In this document: in pieces, positions 38,688-46,274 of the stretch | Position numbering within the stretch: the stretch's first letter is position 1 | Layout of the letters: every line of letters starts with the position of its first letter | NCBI GenBank assembly: GCA_024643345.1 | Contig: JAHENB010000003.1 | Span: 62,001-126,000 of the forward strand | Direction of reading: 5' to 3' | DNA length: 64,000 nucleotides | From: Maribacter sp. | GTDB taxonomy: Bacteria > Bacteroidota > Bacteroidia > Flavobacteriales > Flavobacteriaceae | The notes under the pieces: generated by a model | What the model was told of the DNA's origin: nothing | What the model saw: only the letters and a program-made list of their open reading frames with translations | Databases searched by the model: none | Translations under genes and position numbers: made by a program

Positions 38688-39176
38688 TTACTGCTTTATA
38701 TTCATAAAGGCATCTCCCTCGTAGGTGGTATAATTAACCTTAAGGGCATTTACCTTTCTCAATTCTTCCTTGATATCCGAAATCAAGCCCATATTGGCAT
38801 TTCTATCGACCTTCAGGGAAGTGGTCAAAACGTTTTGAAGTTCTTGTGGTTTCTTAGCCCTTTCCATTAAAATAAAATCCCCAACATCGGAAGCATTGGC
38901 AAATTTGTCATTTAATTGAATTTTGGGTTCTGTTCCAAAAACCTTTTGGTACTCCCGGGTAGGTGCGCCAACATAGATAGTGATCACCCTATCCTTTTTT
39001 TCCAGTTTCTTGATTTCATTTGCATTAGGAAGTTGGTTCTCTACCTTCACCGTACTATCCTTCATAACCGTTACGGTCATGAAAAAGAAAAGCAACATAA
39101 ATACGATATCAGGCAATGAAGCCGTATTCACCGCAGGTACGTCACCGGCACCCTTTTTCTTATTAAACTTTGACAT
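38688..39176 (-). CDS. ExbD/TolR biopolymer transport protein, copy 2
   Basis: 162 residues. A cytoplasmic start (MSKFNKKKGAGDVPAVNTAS) leads into a single membrane helix LPDIVFMLLFFFMTVTVM whose Asp is the expected proton-carrying residue. A periplasmic domain follows. Together with ExbB it energises TonB-type transport. It is the last gene of the exbB operon and 21 nt after copy 1. Confidence 0.9.
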   Translation of the reverse strand: MSKFNKKKGAGDVPAVNTASLPDIVFMLLFFFMTVTVMKDSTVKVENQLPNANEIKKLEKKDRVITIYVGAPTREYQKVFGTEPKIQLNDKFANASDVGDFILMERAKKPQELQNVLTTSLKVDRNANMGLISDIKEELRKVNALKVNYTTYEGDAFMNIKQ

Positions 39177-39197
39177 ATCTCTTTATTTAATAACTTG

Positions 39198-39824
39198 TTA
39201 ATTTCCCGCCGTAGCTGTTGATGAGGAAGTTTCCGCTTCCGACAACTTCTGAGGAAACATGTCCTGTATCCTGGTCAATTCTTCCTTCAATCTCTCTTTA
39301 GTGGTCGCAGAGGTTTCCTGTTTCAGGTATTCGGCTTCCATGTCTGTAAACTTGCGTTTATAGAGACGCATCGCCTCACGGTTCCTCAAGTCGTTATAGG
39401 CCCCAACCAATTCATTTTGCACTGTAATGTAAGTGCCGTATTTGGTTTCCCTATCGTTCTTCAAAGAAATGATTGCTTTGGTAGGATTATCAGAGGAACT
39501 TGGGTCTTTCTTCCCTTGACTGCAATAGGCGCAGGTACCATCACCGTTATTTTCCAAAAACTCTTTGGCCTTTTCGCGCAATTGCACCAACTGGATCAAC
39601 TCCCCATCTGCCAAAAGCTGGCCATTCTTATTGATGTTTACCTGAAAAATGTTTTTCTGTTTGATTACCACATCGGTCTCGGGCGGCTCTATTGGAGGCA
39701 ACATACGATCTAGACCGGCATCGGTTTCAATGGTAGTGGTCACCAAGAAAAATATCAATAATAGGAAGGCGATATCCGCCATTGATCCTGCATTTACTTC
39801 TGGTGCTCCCGCTCTTCTTGGCAT
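39198..39824 (-). CDS. ExbD/TolR biopolymer transport protein, copy 1
   Basis: 208 residues, longer than copy 2. The helix MADIAFLLLIFFLVTTTIETD carries the conserved Asp. The periplasmic part has an insert with the pair CAYC near residues 96-99 and a C-terminal helical, Ala/Ser/Thr-rich tail (EAETSSSTATAGN). Two dissimilar ExbD proteins in one operon suggest a mixed ExbD complex on a shared ExbB channel. Confidence 0.9.
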   Translation of the reverse strand: MPRRAGAPEVNAGSMADIAFLLLIFFLVTTTIETDAGLDRMLPPIEPPETDVVIKQKNIFQVNINKNGQLLADGELIQLVQLREKAKEFLENNGDGTCAYCSQGKKDPSSSDNPTKAIISLKNDRETKYGTYITVQNELVGAYNDLRNREAMRLYKRKFTDMEAEYLKQETSATTKERLKEELTRIQDMFPQKLSEAETSSSTATAGN

Positions 39825-39838
39825 AACTTAATTTTTAT

Positions 39839-40270
39839 TTATTTGCTAAAAATTTTCTTCACGCTGGGCAAAATCATCAATACCACCGCAATGGCGGTAA
39901 GAATGAAAAAGACGTACAGTCCCATTCCGATGTTCTTGACAGTCGACTCATTTGACATCGCCATGTACTCAGCAGAAACGTCGTTATTACTGGAAAGTAC
40001 ATAGGAAATAATAGTAACCAAGGCGAACCCGCCAACGGCATATAAGGTTTTTTTAAGTCCCTTCGGATTGGTAAACATATTTAAGAGCGCGAAGCCAAGA
40101 CTAAAGATTATCGCCACTGCCAAAAGCAGATATGTAATCATGAACATGGCATTTATCGCACCACTTTGGGCCGCTTCTGCCGGAGGCATATTTGCATCCG
40201 GAAGCATGAACCAAAGCCCTGCACCTATCAACCCTATGACTATTAAAGCTATTTTTACAATTTTATTCAT
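39839..40270 (-). CDS. Four-helix membrane protein between exbB and exbD
   Basis: 143 residues with four clear hydrophobic segments (about 5-22, 41-68, 76-93, 115-137). I do not recognise a named family. No catalytic motif is visible. Close spacing (26 nt from exbB and 14 nt to exbD) puts it inside the operon, so it is a probable accessory part of this ExbB-ExbD motor. Confidence 0.75.
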   Translation of the reverse strand: MNKIVKIALIVIGLIGAGLWFMLPDANMPPAEAAQSGAINAMFMITYLLLAVAIIFSLGFALLNMFTNPKGLKKTLYAVGGFALVTIISYVLSSNNDVSAEYMAMSNESTVKNIGMGLYVFFILTAIAVVLMILPSVKKIFSK

Positions 40271-40295
40271 AATTTAATGGTGTTAAGGGTGCGTA

Positions 40296-41081
40296 TTATT
40301 TTTTGTGGTCCACCAACATATCGATCAAAGTAATCGATGAATCTTCCATATCATTAACAATACCGTCGATTTTGGCAATGATGTAATTATAGAAAATTTG
40401 AAGGATGATGGCGGTGATCAGACCGAATACTGTAGTCAAAAGTGCCACCTGGATATCACCTGCAATAAGGGAGGCGCTCAAATTACCAACAGCCGCAATT
40501 TTCTGGAAGGCCTGGATCATACCGATTACGGTACCCATGAAACCAAGCATTGGTGCCACAGCGATGAACAATGATAGCCAAGAAACGTTTTTCTCTAACT
40601 GGCCCATCTGTACTCCTCCGTAGGCAATTACCGCCTTTTCGGCAGATTCAATACTCTCTCCTGCCCTATCCAAACCTTGGTAATAGATTGACGCCACTGG
40701 CCCTTTGGTATTTCTGCAGACTTCCTTGGCGGCCTCTACACCACCTGATGCCAATGCATCTTCCACTTGTTGCTTCAATTTGGCCGTATTGGTGCTGGAA
40801 AGGTTCAAATAAATGATTCTTTCGATTGCGACCGCCAATCCTAGGATCAAACATAGAAGTACGATTCCCATGAACCCGGCGCCCCCTTGTATGAACTGTT
40901 CCTTCAATACTTGCGTGAAGCCCTTTTCAGCTTCTGCGGGAGCATCCTGCAGCATGGCTACCGCTGTAGAAATATTTGAAACTACCATGGCAGTCGTTGC
41001 CTTTGCACTTACCGTATTTGCACTTAGAACAAATAACCCAGTCACAGCTAGGATAGAGAATAATTTTTTCATTTTTTTCAA
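40296..41081 (-). CDS. exbB: MotA/TolQ/ExbB proton channel protein
   Basis: 261 residues with a signal-like N-terminus (MKKLFSILAVTGLFVLSA) and an extra leader of about 60 residues, then three membrane helices of the ExbB family: GFMGIVLLCLILGLAVAIERI, VSWLSLFIAVAPMLGFMGTVIGMIQAFQKI and a last helix LLTTVFGLITAIILQIFYNYI. The conserved Glu and Thr/Gly motifs of the proton path are present. First gene of the exbB/4-TM/exbD/exbD operon. Confidence 0.92.
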   Translation of the reverse strand: MKKMKKLFSILAVTGLFVLSANTVSAKATTAMVVSNISTAVAMLQDAPAEAEKGFTQVLKEQFIQGGAGFMGIVLLCLILGLAVAIERIIYLNLSSTNTAKLKQQVEDALASGGVEAAKEVCRNTKGPVASIYYQGLDRAGESIESAEKAVIAYGGVQMGQLEKNVSWLSLFIAVAPMLGFMGTVIGMIQAFQKIAAVGNLSASLIAGDIQVALLTTVFGLITAIILQIFYNYIIAKIDGIVNDMEDSSITLIDMLVDHKK

Positions 41082-41148
41082 ACTTAGATTAGTTAGTTAA
41101 TAGGGTTAAAGATAAAAAAAAATCGCAATAATAAAAGCAAAACTTTCG

Positions 41149-41236
41149 CAGAGAGGAAGGGATTCGAACCCTCGATACACTTTTGGTGTATACACACTTT
41201 CCAGGCGTGCGCCTTCGACCACTCGGCCACCTCTCT
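41149..41236 (-). tRNA. tRNA-Ser (anticodon GGA)
   Basis: An 88-nt type II cloverleaf on the minus strand with a long variable arm. The acceptor stem AGAGAGG pairs with CCTCTCT plus discriminator G. The anticodon loop CTGGAAA gives GGA. The D arm has GCCGAGTGGTCGAAGGC and the T arm GGTTCGAATCC. Confidence 0.95.
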
Positions 41237-41306
41237 AGTCTGACCTTTTAAAGGGTTGCCCAAATAACGAAAAAATAATTAGTTGAGGAAATTAATATGA
41301 CAAATT

Positions 41307-42344
41307 TTATGTCATCTCCCCGCGCAAGGGGGTTTCGAAAACAGTTTTGAACGATTTGTGCGATACGCCGCTACCCAGCAGGTACATCAATTTGGTAATG
41401 GCCGCTTCGGTCGTAATGTCCTTGCCATTAATGACTTGCATTTTTTGCAGATGTGCACTGGTCTCATATTGACCCATGATCACCCCGCCCCCTGGACACT
41501 GTGTAACACTGACAATATGCAATCCGCTTTCGATGGCCTTACTGAGTTGGGCGCCCAACCAATCATCGGTCGGCGCATTTCCCGCACCATAGGTTTCCAA
41601 GATCAAGGCTTTTAAACCAGGGGTCCGCAACACAGTGGTCAATAATTCCTCATTGAGCCCGGGAAAAAATTTTAATATGGCCACATGGTTATCGAGCTTC
41701 TTATGAACGATGAGCGGTCTTTTGTGTTTAGAAACCAATAGATTCTCGTTGAAGACCTTCAAATGCACTCCCGATTCGGCCAATGTTGGATAGTTCAACG
41801 ACTGAAACGCTTTGAAATGCTCGGCAGTGATTTTGGTCGTGCGGTTGGCCCGAAACAATTTGTATTCGAAATAGAGGCCCACTTCTTGAATGACCGGGCC
41901 TCCTTTATCCCGTAAAGCGGCGATTTGGATAGAGGTGATCAAGTTCTCCTTGGCATCGGTCCTCAAATCACCGATGGGCAACTGACTGCCCGTAAAGATG
42001 ACCGGTTTGGCCAAATTTTCAAGCATGAAGCTCAATGCCGATGCGGAATAGCTCATGGTATCGCTTCCATGAAGCACGACAAAACCATCATGCGCCTCAT
42101 ACTGCGATTCGATGATATTGGCGATTTCGGTCCAGTGCCCCGGATTCATATTTGAAGAATCGATAGGGCGGTCAAACGAGGTGGTCTCAATGGAACAACC
42201 CAACTGATTCAGTTCTGGAATGCTCTTTAACAATTTTTTGAAATTAAAGGCTTTGAGCGTCCCCGAATCATAGTCTTTGACCATGCCGATAGTGCCTCCG
42301 GTATAAATCAACAGTATTTTGGTGGGCCCTTTCAAATTTAACAT
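41307..42344 (-). CDS. ansA: Type I L-asparaginase
   Basis: 345 residues without a signal peptide. The N-terminal nucleophile motif IYTGGTIGM, the second catalytic motif LHGSDTMSYSASALS and FTGSQLPIGDLRTDA are intact. The type I (cytoplasmic) form has lower affinity for Asn than type II. It is the only asparaginase in this window apart from the unrelated glycosylasparaginase about 26 kb to the left. Confidence 0.93.
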   Translation of the reverse strand: MLNLKGPTKILLIYTGGTIGMVKDYDSGTLKAFNFKKLLKSIPELNQLGCSIETTSFDRPIDSSNMNPGHWTEIANIIESQYEAHDGFVVLHGSDTMSYSASALSFMLENLAKPVIFTGSQLPIGDLRTDAKENLITSIQIAALRDKGGPVIQEVGLYFEYKLFRANRTTKITAEHFKAFQSLNYPTLAESGVHLKVFNENLLVSKHKRPLIVHKKLDNHVAILKFFPGLNEELLTTVLRTPGLKALILETYGAGNAPTDDWLGAQLSKAIESGLHIVSVTQCPGGGVIMGQYETSAHLQKMQVINGKDITTEAAITKLMYLLGSGVSHKSFKTVFETPLRGEMT

Positions 42345-42472
42345 CGCAGTTCTTGATTGATGGTGAATACGATTTTCATGTCCAATCCTTCCAAATAAGA
42401 AATAAAATATGCAGCATTAGCCAATTTCAAAACCATGGTAGTGGATTATTCCCAAGCTGAATTTGATACCTT

Positions 42473-43240
42473 TCAAAGGCCGAAAACGCGTAGTGCATTT
42501 TCAGTGGTCAAGGTCGCAATATCGCTTGCATCTTTTTTATATATCTGTGCCAGCTTCTCTACTATCAGCGTCAAATAGGAACTTTCGTTACGTTTTCCCC
42601 GGTAAGGAACGGGCGCCAAATAGGGCGAGTCGGTTTCCAGTACCAGATGTTTAAGGTCTATCTGATCGAGAAAGGTATCGATTTTTCCATTCTTAAAGGT
42701 AACCACCCCCCCAATTCCAAGCATCATGTTATAACCTATGGCCCGCTGTGCCTGCGCCAAGGTTCCCGTAAAGCAATGGAAGATGCCAAAAAGGTCGGCT
42801 CCTTTAGCCTCCTCCAGCAGTTCGAAGATTTCATCAAAGGCCTCGCGGCAATGGATAACAATGGGCAATTTGTACTTTTTGGCAAGCTCTATTTGATATT
42901 TGAAAGCCTGTTGCTGTTCTTTTAAAAAGCGCTTCTCCCAATACAGGTCGATCCCAATTTCCCCTACCGCATAATACTTGTGGCTGGCCAGCATCGCCTC
43001 CACATGTTGCAGTTCTTCCTTGTAATTCTCTTTGACATGCGTGGGATGCAGTCCCATCATCAAAAAAATGTGCCCGGGATATTTTTTTTCAAGATCAAGC
43101 ATCAATTGGGTATAGCCCGAATCGATAGCCGGCAAAAAGAATCGCCCAATTCCCGATTTCAAGGCCCGTTGGATCATTGCATCCCTGTCTTCTTCAAAGG
43201 CCTCACTATACAAATGGGTATGCGTATCGGTTAATGTCAT
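42473..43240 (-). CDS. TatD-family metal-dependent hydrolase
   Basis: 255 residues, TIM-barrel metal hydrolase. The N-terminal DTHTHLY supplies two metal His ligands; GEIGIDLYWE, IVIHCREAFDE, IFHCFTGT and LETDSPYLAP are the further metal and active-site stretches. TatD relatives are 3'-5' DNA exonucleases or deoxyribonucleases in repair. Cytoplasmic. Confidence 0.93.
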   Translation of the reverse strand: MTLTDTHTHLYSEAFEEDRDAMIQRALKSGIGRFFLPAIDSGYTQLMLDLEKKYPGHIFLMMGLHPTHVKENYKEELQHVEAMLASHKYYAVGEIGIDLYWEKRFLKEQQQAFKYQIELAKKYKLPIVIHCREAFDEIFELLEEAKGADLFGIFHCFTGTLAQAQRAIGYNMMLGIGGVVTFKNGKIDTFLDQIDLKHLVLETDSPYLAPVPYRGKRNESSYLTLIVEKLAQIYKKDASDIATLTTENALRVFGL

Positions 43241-43433
43241 CGGACAAAAATAGGTTTATCTTTGCTAAACTTAAGTGGCGACTTGTGTAATTTTTTGCAA
43301 GCACATGCGTCGGGCGAATCGTAAAGGGTTTCCCCCTGACAAATGAGAAAAATTATGCAAATCATTTGGTCGATCGATATTTCGCCCTTTGGTTAGACAA
43401 AGCGATCTTCAAAAAAGGAAAAAAAGCCTCATA

Positions 43434-43880
43434 ATGGGAAGACTTACAAAATTATTAAAGGAAAAGAAATACATCAAAGTACCATTAGTGCTTACAGCGA
43501 CCAATCATTTCGAACTTATCGTTAAAATAAATGGCATTACGGGCCGATTCATTCTCGATACTGGCGCCTCTAATACCTGTATCGGATTTGATAAAATCGA
43601 ATACTTCAACCTCAATTCGAAGGCTTCAAAAATTAAAGCTGCCGGGGCGGGTGCAACAGGAATGGAAACACTGATTTCTACCCATAACAAATTGGAGATC
43701 GGAACTTGGCAAAAAGATAAGGTTAAAATAGTGCTTTTTGACCTGAAACACGTCAATGAGGCACTCATCACCCACAAGGCCATGCCGGTTGAGGGCATCA
43801 TTGGCGCAGACATACTAAAAAAAGCCAAGGCGATCATCGATTATAACCAGAAACAGCTGTTCCTGAAATTAAAGGAATAA
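43434..43880 (+). CDS. Retropepsin-like aspartic protease
   Basis: 148 residues with one retropepsin domain. The active-site motif is ILDTGASNTC, and the flap partner VEGIIGADILKKAKAIIDY completes a typical pattern; dimerisation would be needed for activity. No membrane anchor or signal peptide is seen. The ATG at 43434 is chosen over an upstream GTG/TTG frame that adds a run of Lys and Arg. Isolated gene. Confidence 0.85.
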   Translation: MGRLTKLLKEKKYIKVPLVLTATNHFELIVKINGITGRFILDTGASNTCIGFDKIEYFNLNSKASKIKAAGAGATGMETLISTHNKLEIGTWQKDKVKIVLFDLKHVNEALITHKAMPVEGIIGADILKKAKAIIDYNQKQLFLKLKE

Positions 43881-43990
43881 ACCGGGAAGATCCATTCCAC
43901 CATGGTTACCGCATAGTGGCCTATTCGCAATGACCAACGCCCTCATGCCAGGCGGGGATAAAAAACAAACAAGATAGGGCAGCTACCCAA

Positions 43991-45214
43991 TTAGAGTTCC
44001 AATGCTTTTTTTACCTCATTTTGCATCAATAATTCTCCCGGATTCTCTAAAGCCTCCTTCACTGCCACCAAAAAACCTACCGATTCCTTGCCGTCAATAA
44101 TCCTATGGTCATAAGAAAGGGCCACGTACATGATCGGGGCAATGGCGATGGCGCCATCCTTTACAACGGGACGTTCCACAATGTTATGCATGCCTAAAAT
44201 TGCGCTTTGTGGCGGGTTGATGATCGGGGTGCTCAACATGGAGCCAAATACCCCCCCATTGGTAATGGTAAAGGTGCCACCGGTCATCTCATCCACGGTG
44301 ATCTCCCCTTCCCTGGCTCGAATCGCCAAGCGTTTTACTTCTGCTTCCACACCCCTAAATGTGAGGTTTTCGGCATTTCGGATAACCGGTACCATCAATC
44401 CTTTCGGACCTGAAACCGCGATACTGATATCACAAAAGTCATAACTGATCATTTCCTTGCCGTCAATCATTGAATTCACCGCAGGGAACATTTCCAATGC
44501 CCTGACGACGGCTTTGGTGAAAAAGCTCATGAAGCCCAGGCCAACGCCATGTTTCTCTTTAAAGGTTTCCTTATAGGTTTCGCGCATCGCGAAAATGGCC
44601 GACATATCTACCTCATTAAAAGTGGTAAGCATTGCCGTTTCATTCTTTGCGGCGACCAAGCGTTCGGCCACTTTTCTTCGCAGCATGGAAAGCTTTGATC
44701 GGGTTTCCCCCCTATTTCCCCCGGTAGGGGTACCCATTGATGGTACCGCATTTACGGCATCGTCCTTGGTGATTCTGCCATCCCTTCCCGATCCTTTAAT
44801 GGCCGTGGCATCGATGCCCTTTTCCTCCAATATCTTTTTGGCAGCCGGGGAAGCCGAACCTGAGGCGTAGGATTCCTTTGGCACTATAGGCTTATCTTCT
44901 TTTTTGGCTTCTTCCTTTGTTTCTTTTTTTCCAGTGGGGGCCGCAACTTCTTTTTCTGGCGCACCACTAGGTTTGGCCGCACTGGTATCGATCAAACATA
45001 CCACCGCACCAACCGCCACGGCATCCCCTACGGCCGCCTTAAGGGTTATGGTCCCGCTATCTTCCGCAGGAAGCTCCAAAGTGGCCTTATCGGAATCGAC
45101 CTCGGCTATGGCCTGGTCCTTTTCAACATAATCGCCATCCTGTACCAGCCATTCCGCGATTTCCACTTCCGTGATGGATTCCCCTGGTGAGGGGACTTTC
45201 ATTTCTAAAATCAT
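43991..45214 (-). CDS. sucB: 2-oxoglutarate dehydrogenase E2 (dihydrolipoyl succinyltransferase)
   Basis: 407 residues. A lipoyl domain with the lysine in EVDSDKATLELPAE, an Ala/Pro/Lys-rich hinge, the E3-binding domain (ASGSASPAAKKILEEK...GRDGRITKDD), and the catalytic domain ending LSYDHRIIDGKES. It transfers the succinyl group to CoA. A separate promoter lies 44 nt upstream, so it need not depend on sucA transcription. Confidence 0.95.
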   Translation of the reverse strand: MILEMKVPSPGESITEVEIAEWLVQDGDYVEKDQAIAEVDSDKATLELPAEDSGTITLKAAVGDAVAVGAVVCLIDTSAAKPSGAPEKEVAAPTGKKETKEEAKKEDKPIVPKESYASGSASPAAKKILEEKGIDATAIKGSGRDGRITKDDAVNAVPSMGTPTGGNRGETRSKLSMLRRKVAERLVAAKNETAMLTTFNEVDMSAIFAMRETYKETFKEKHGVGLGFMSFFTKAVVRALEMFPAVNSMIDGKEMISYDFCDISIAVSGPKGLMVPVIRNAENLTFRGVEAEVKRLAIRAREGEITVDEMTGGTFTITNGGVFGSMLSTPIINPPQSAILGMHNIVERPVVKDGAIAIAPIMYVALSYDHRIIDGKESVGFLVAVKEALENPGELLMQNEVKKALEL

Positions 45215-45257
45215 TCGTTTATTATTTGATTTATTAGCTTGTCTTTTAGGATTATTA

Positions 45258-45289
45258 CAAACCTACAACAGTACGTTGGTTTGACCAAA
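45258..45289 (-). promoter_or_regulatory. Promoter of sucB
   Basis: On the minus strand TTTG (plus-strand 45286-45289), 20 nt, then TAGGTTTG (45258-45265). It lies between the M23 gene and sucB. Confidence 0.65.
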
Positions 45290-45296
45290 GTTTGCA

Positions 45297-46262
45297 TTAT
45301 TCCAAATTTTTTATAAAATCTTCTTTTACGGGCAAGTAATCTTGCCTGGGTTCCCCATTTACCAAAATCTGGTCAAAATAGAGTTTTGCCCCGGTAGCGC
45401 CCTCCATAGCGATCTGATTTTGAAGGCTGAGGTGCAGGTGGGGTTCCGTGGAATTCCCAGAATTGCCACATTGGGCCAAAACATGGCCCTTTCTCACGTC
45501 CTGCCCTTCCTCTACTGCTACAGTGCCTTCTTTGAGGTGGGCAAATAGAACGAACTCCTCGGCATCGGTTTTCAAAACCACCGTATTGCCCGTAAGCTGT
45601 TCGGGATTGGTGGTTCCTGGAACATTGTCCGTTACCCCGGTAATGACCCGAACCACTCTGCCATCGCAGGGGGCAATAACTTCTTTACCAAAGACCAGGT
45701 ACTCTTCATTTGCGGTGCCTTCACCCCTATGGGACGAACCATTTTCGACCATTAAAAGGTCGTAGGCATATTGTTGGCTAATTTCAGCTATATGATAATT
45801 TTGCGCTACCTCGGTACCGCCCCAAAAAACAAACCATTCTTCTTGGAAAGGCAAGGACATTTTGGTGGTGTTTCGATCTAAAATCGGCAGTTCCATGTTT
45901 CTCACCGGTTGAATGCGCAGCCCATTGATCTGGTTTTGGGGATTCAACGAAATGACCACATCCGCTAAGCCCTTTTCAAAAAAAGTCCTATAATAATAGG
46001 CCCCTGAATCGGAACGGGCAAAGTCCATTTTGGTAATGGCCCCCAGGGGCGCATATACGTTTTGGGTAAAGAATCTTATTGTCTGTTCCTTGGGGAGCGC
46101 CTTTTTCATTTCCACATCGAACATCTCAAAGACCCCGTTATAATCGCCAACGTTGTACAAATCCATAAAGTCGGCCGCCGCCTTGGCGTAATTTCCCAAC
46201 TGCATTTGTGCAGTGCCCGACACACAAGCCATAAGTGTCATTAGGCAAACGATTTTTCTCAT
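45297..46262 (-). CDS. M23 peptidase with N-terminal DUF3887-like domain
   Basis: 321 residues. Signal peptide (ending ACVSGTA), then a DUF3887-like domain (about 25-120, AADFMDLYNVGDYNGVFEMF) and a LytM/M23 domain. Zinc ligands are likely the His and Asp of YHIAEISQQYAYD and the HLH of EPHLHLSL, with AHLKEG as the catalytic stretch. It is probably a murein hydrolase or regulatory LytM protein in the periplasm. It starts 12 nt after the sucA stop codon on the same strand, an odd metabolic neighbour. Confidence 0.82.
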   Translation of the reverse strand: MRKIVCLMTLMACVSGTAQMQLGNYAKAAADFMDLYNVGDYNGVFEMFDVEMKKALPKEQTIRFFTQNVYAPLGAITKMDFARSDSGAYYYRTFFEKGLADVVISLNPQNQINGLRIQPVRNMELPILDRNTTKMSLPFQEEWFVFWGGTEVAQNYHIAEISQQYAYDLLMVENGSSHRGEGTANEEYLVFGKEVIAPCDGRVVRVITGVTDNVPGTTNPEQLTGNTVVLKTDAEEFVLFAHLKEGTVAVEEGQDVRKGHVLAQCGNSGNSTEPHLHLSLQNQIAMEGATGAKLYFDQILVNGEPRQDYLPVKEDFIKNLE

Positions 46263-46274
46263 GGTTCCTTTGCT

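Noticed and set aside
43962..43990. Terminator downstream of sucB
   Set aside because: The GGGCAGCTACCC repeat gives only a 3-4 bp stem once a loop is allowed, too weak to call despite the T-rich tail on the minus strand.
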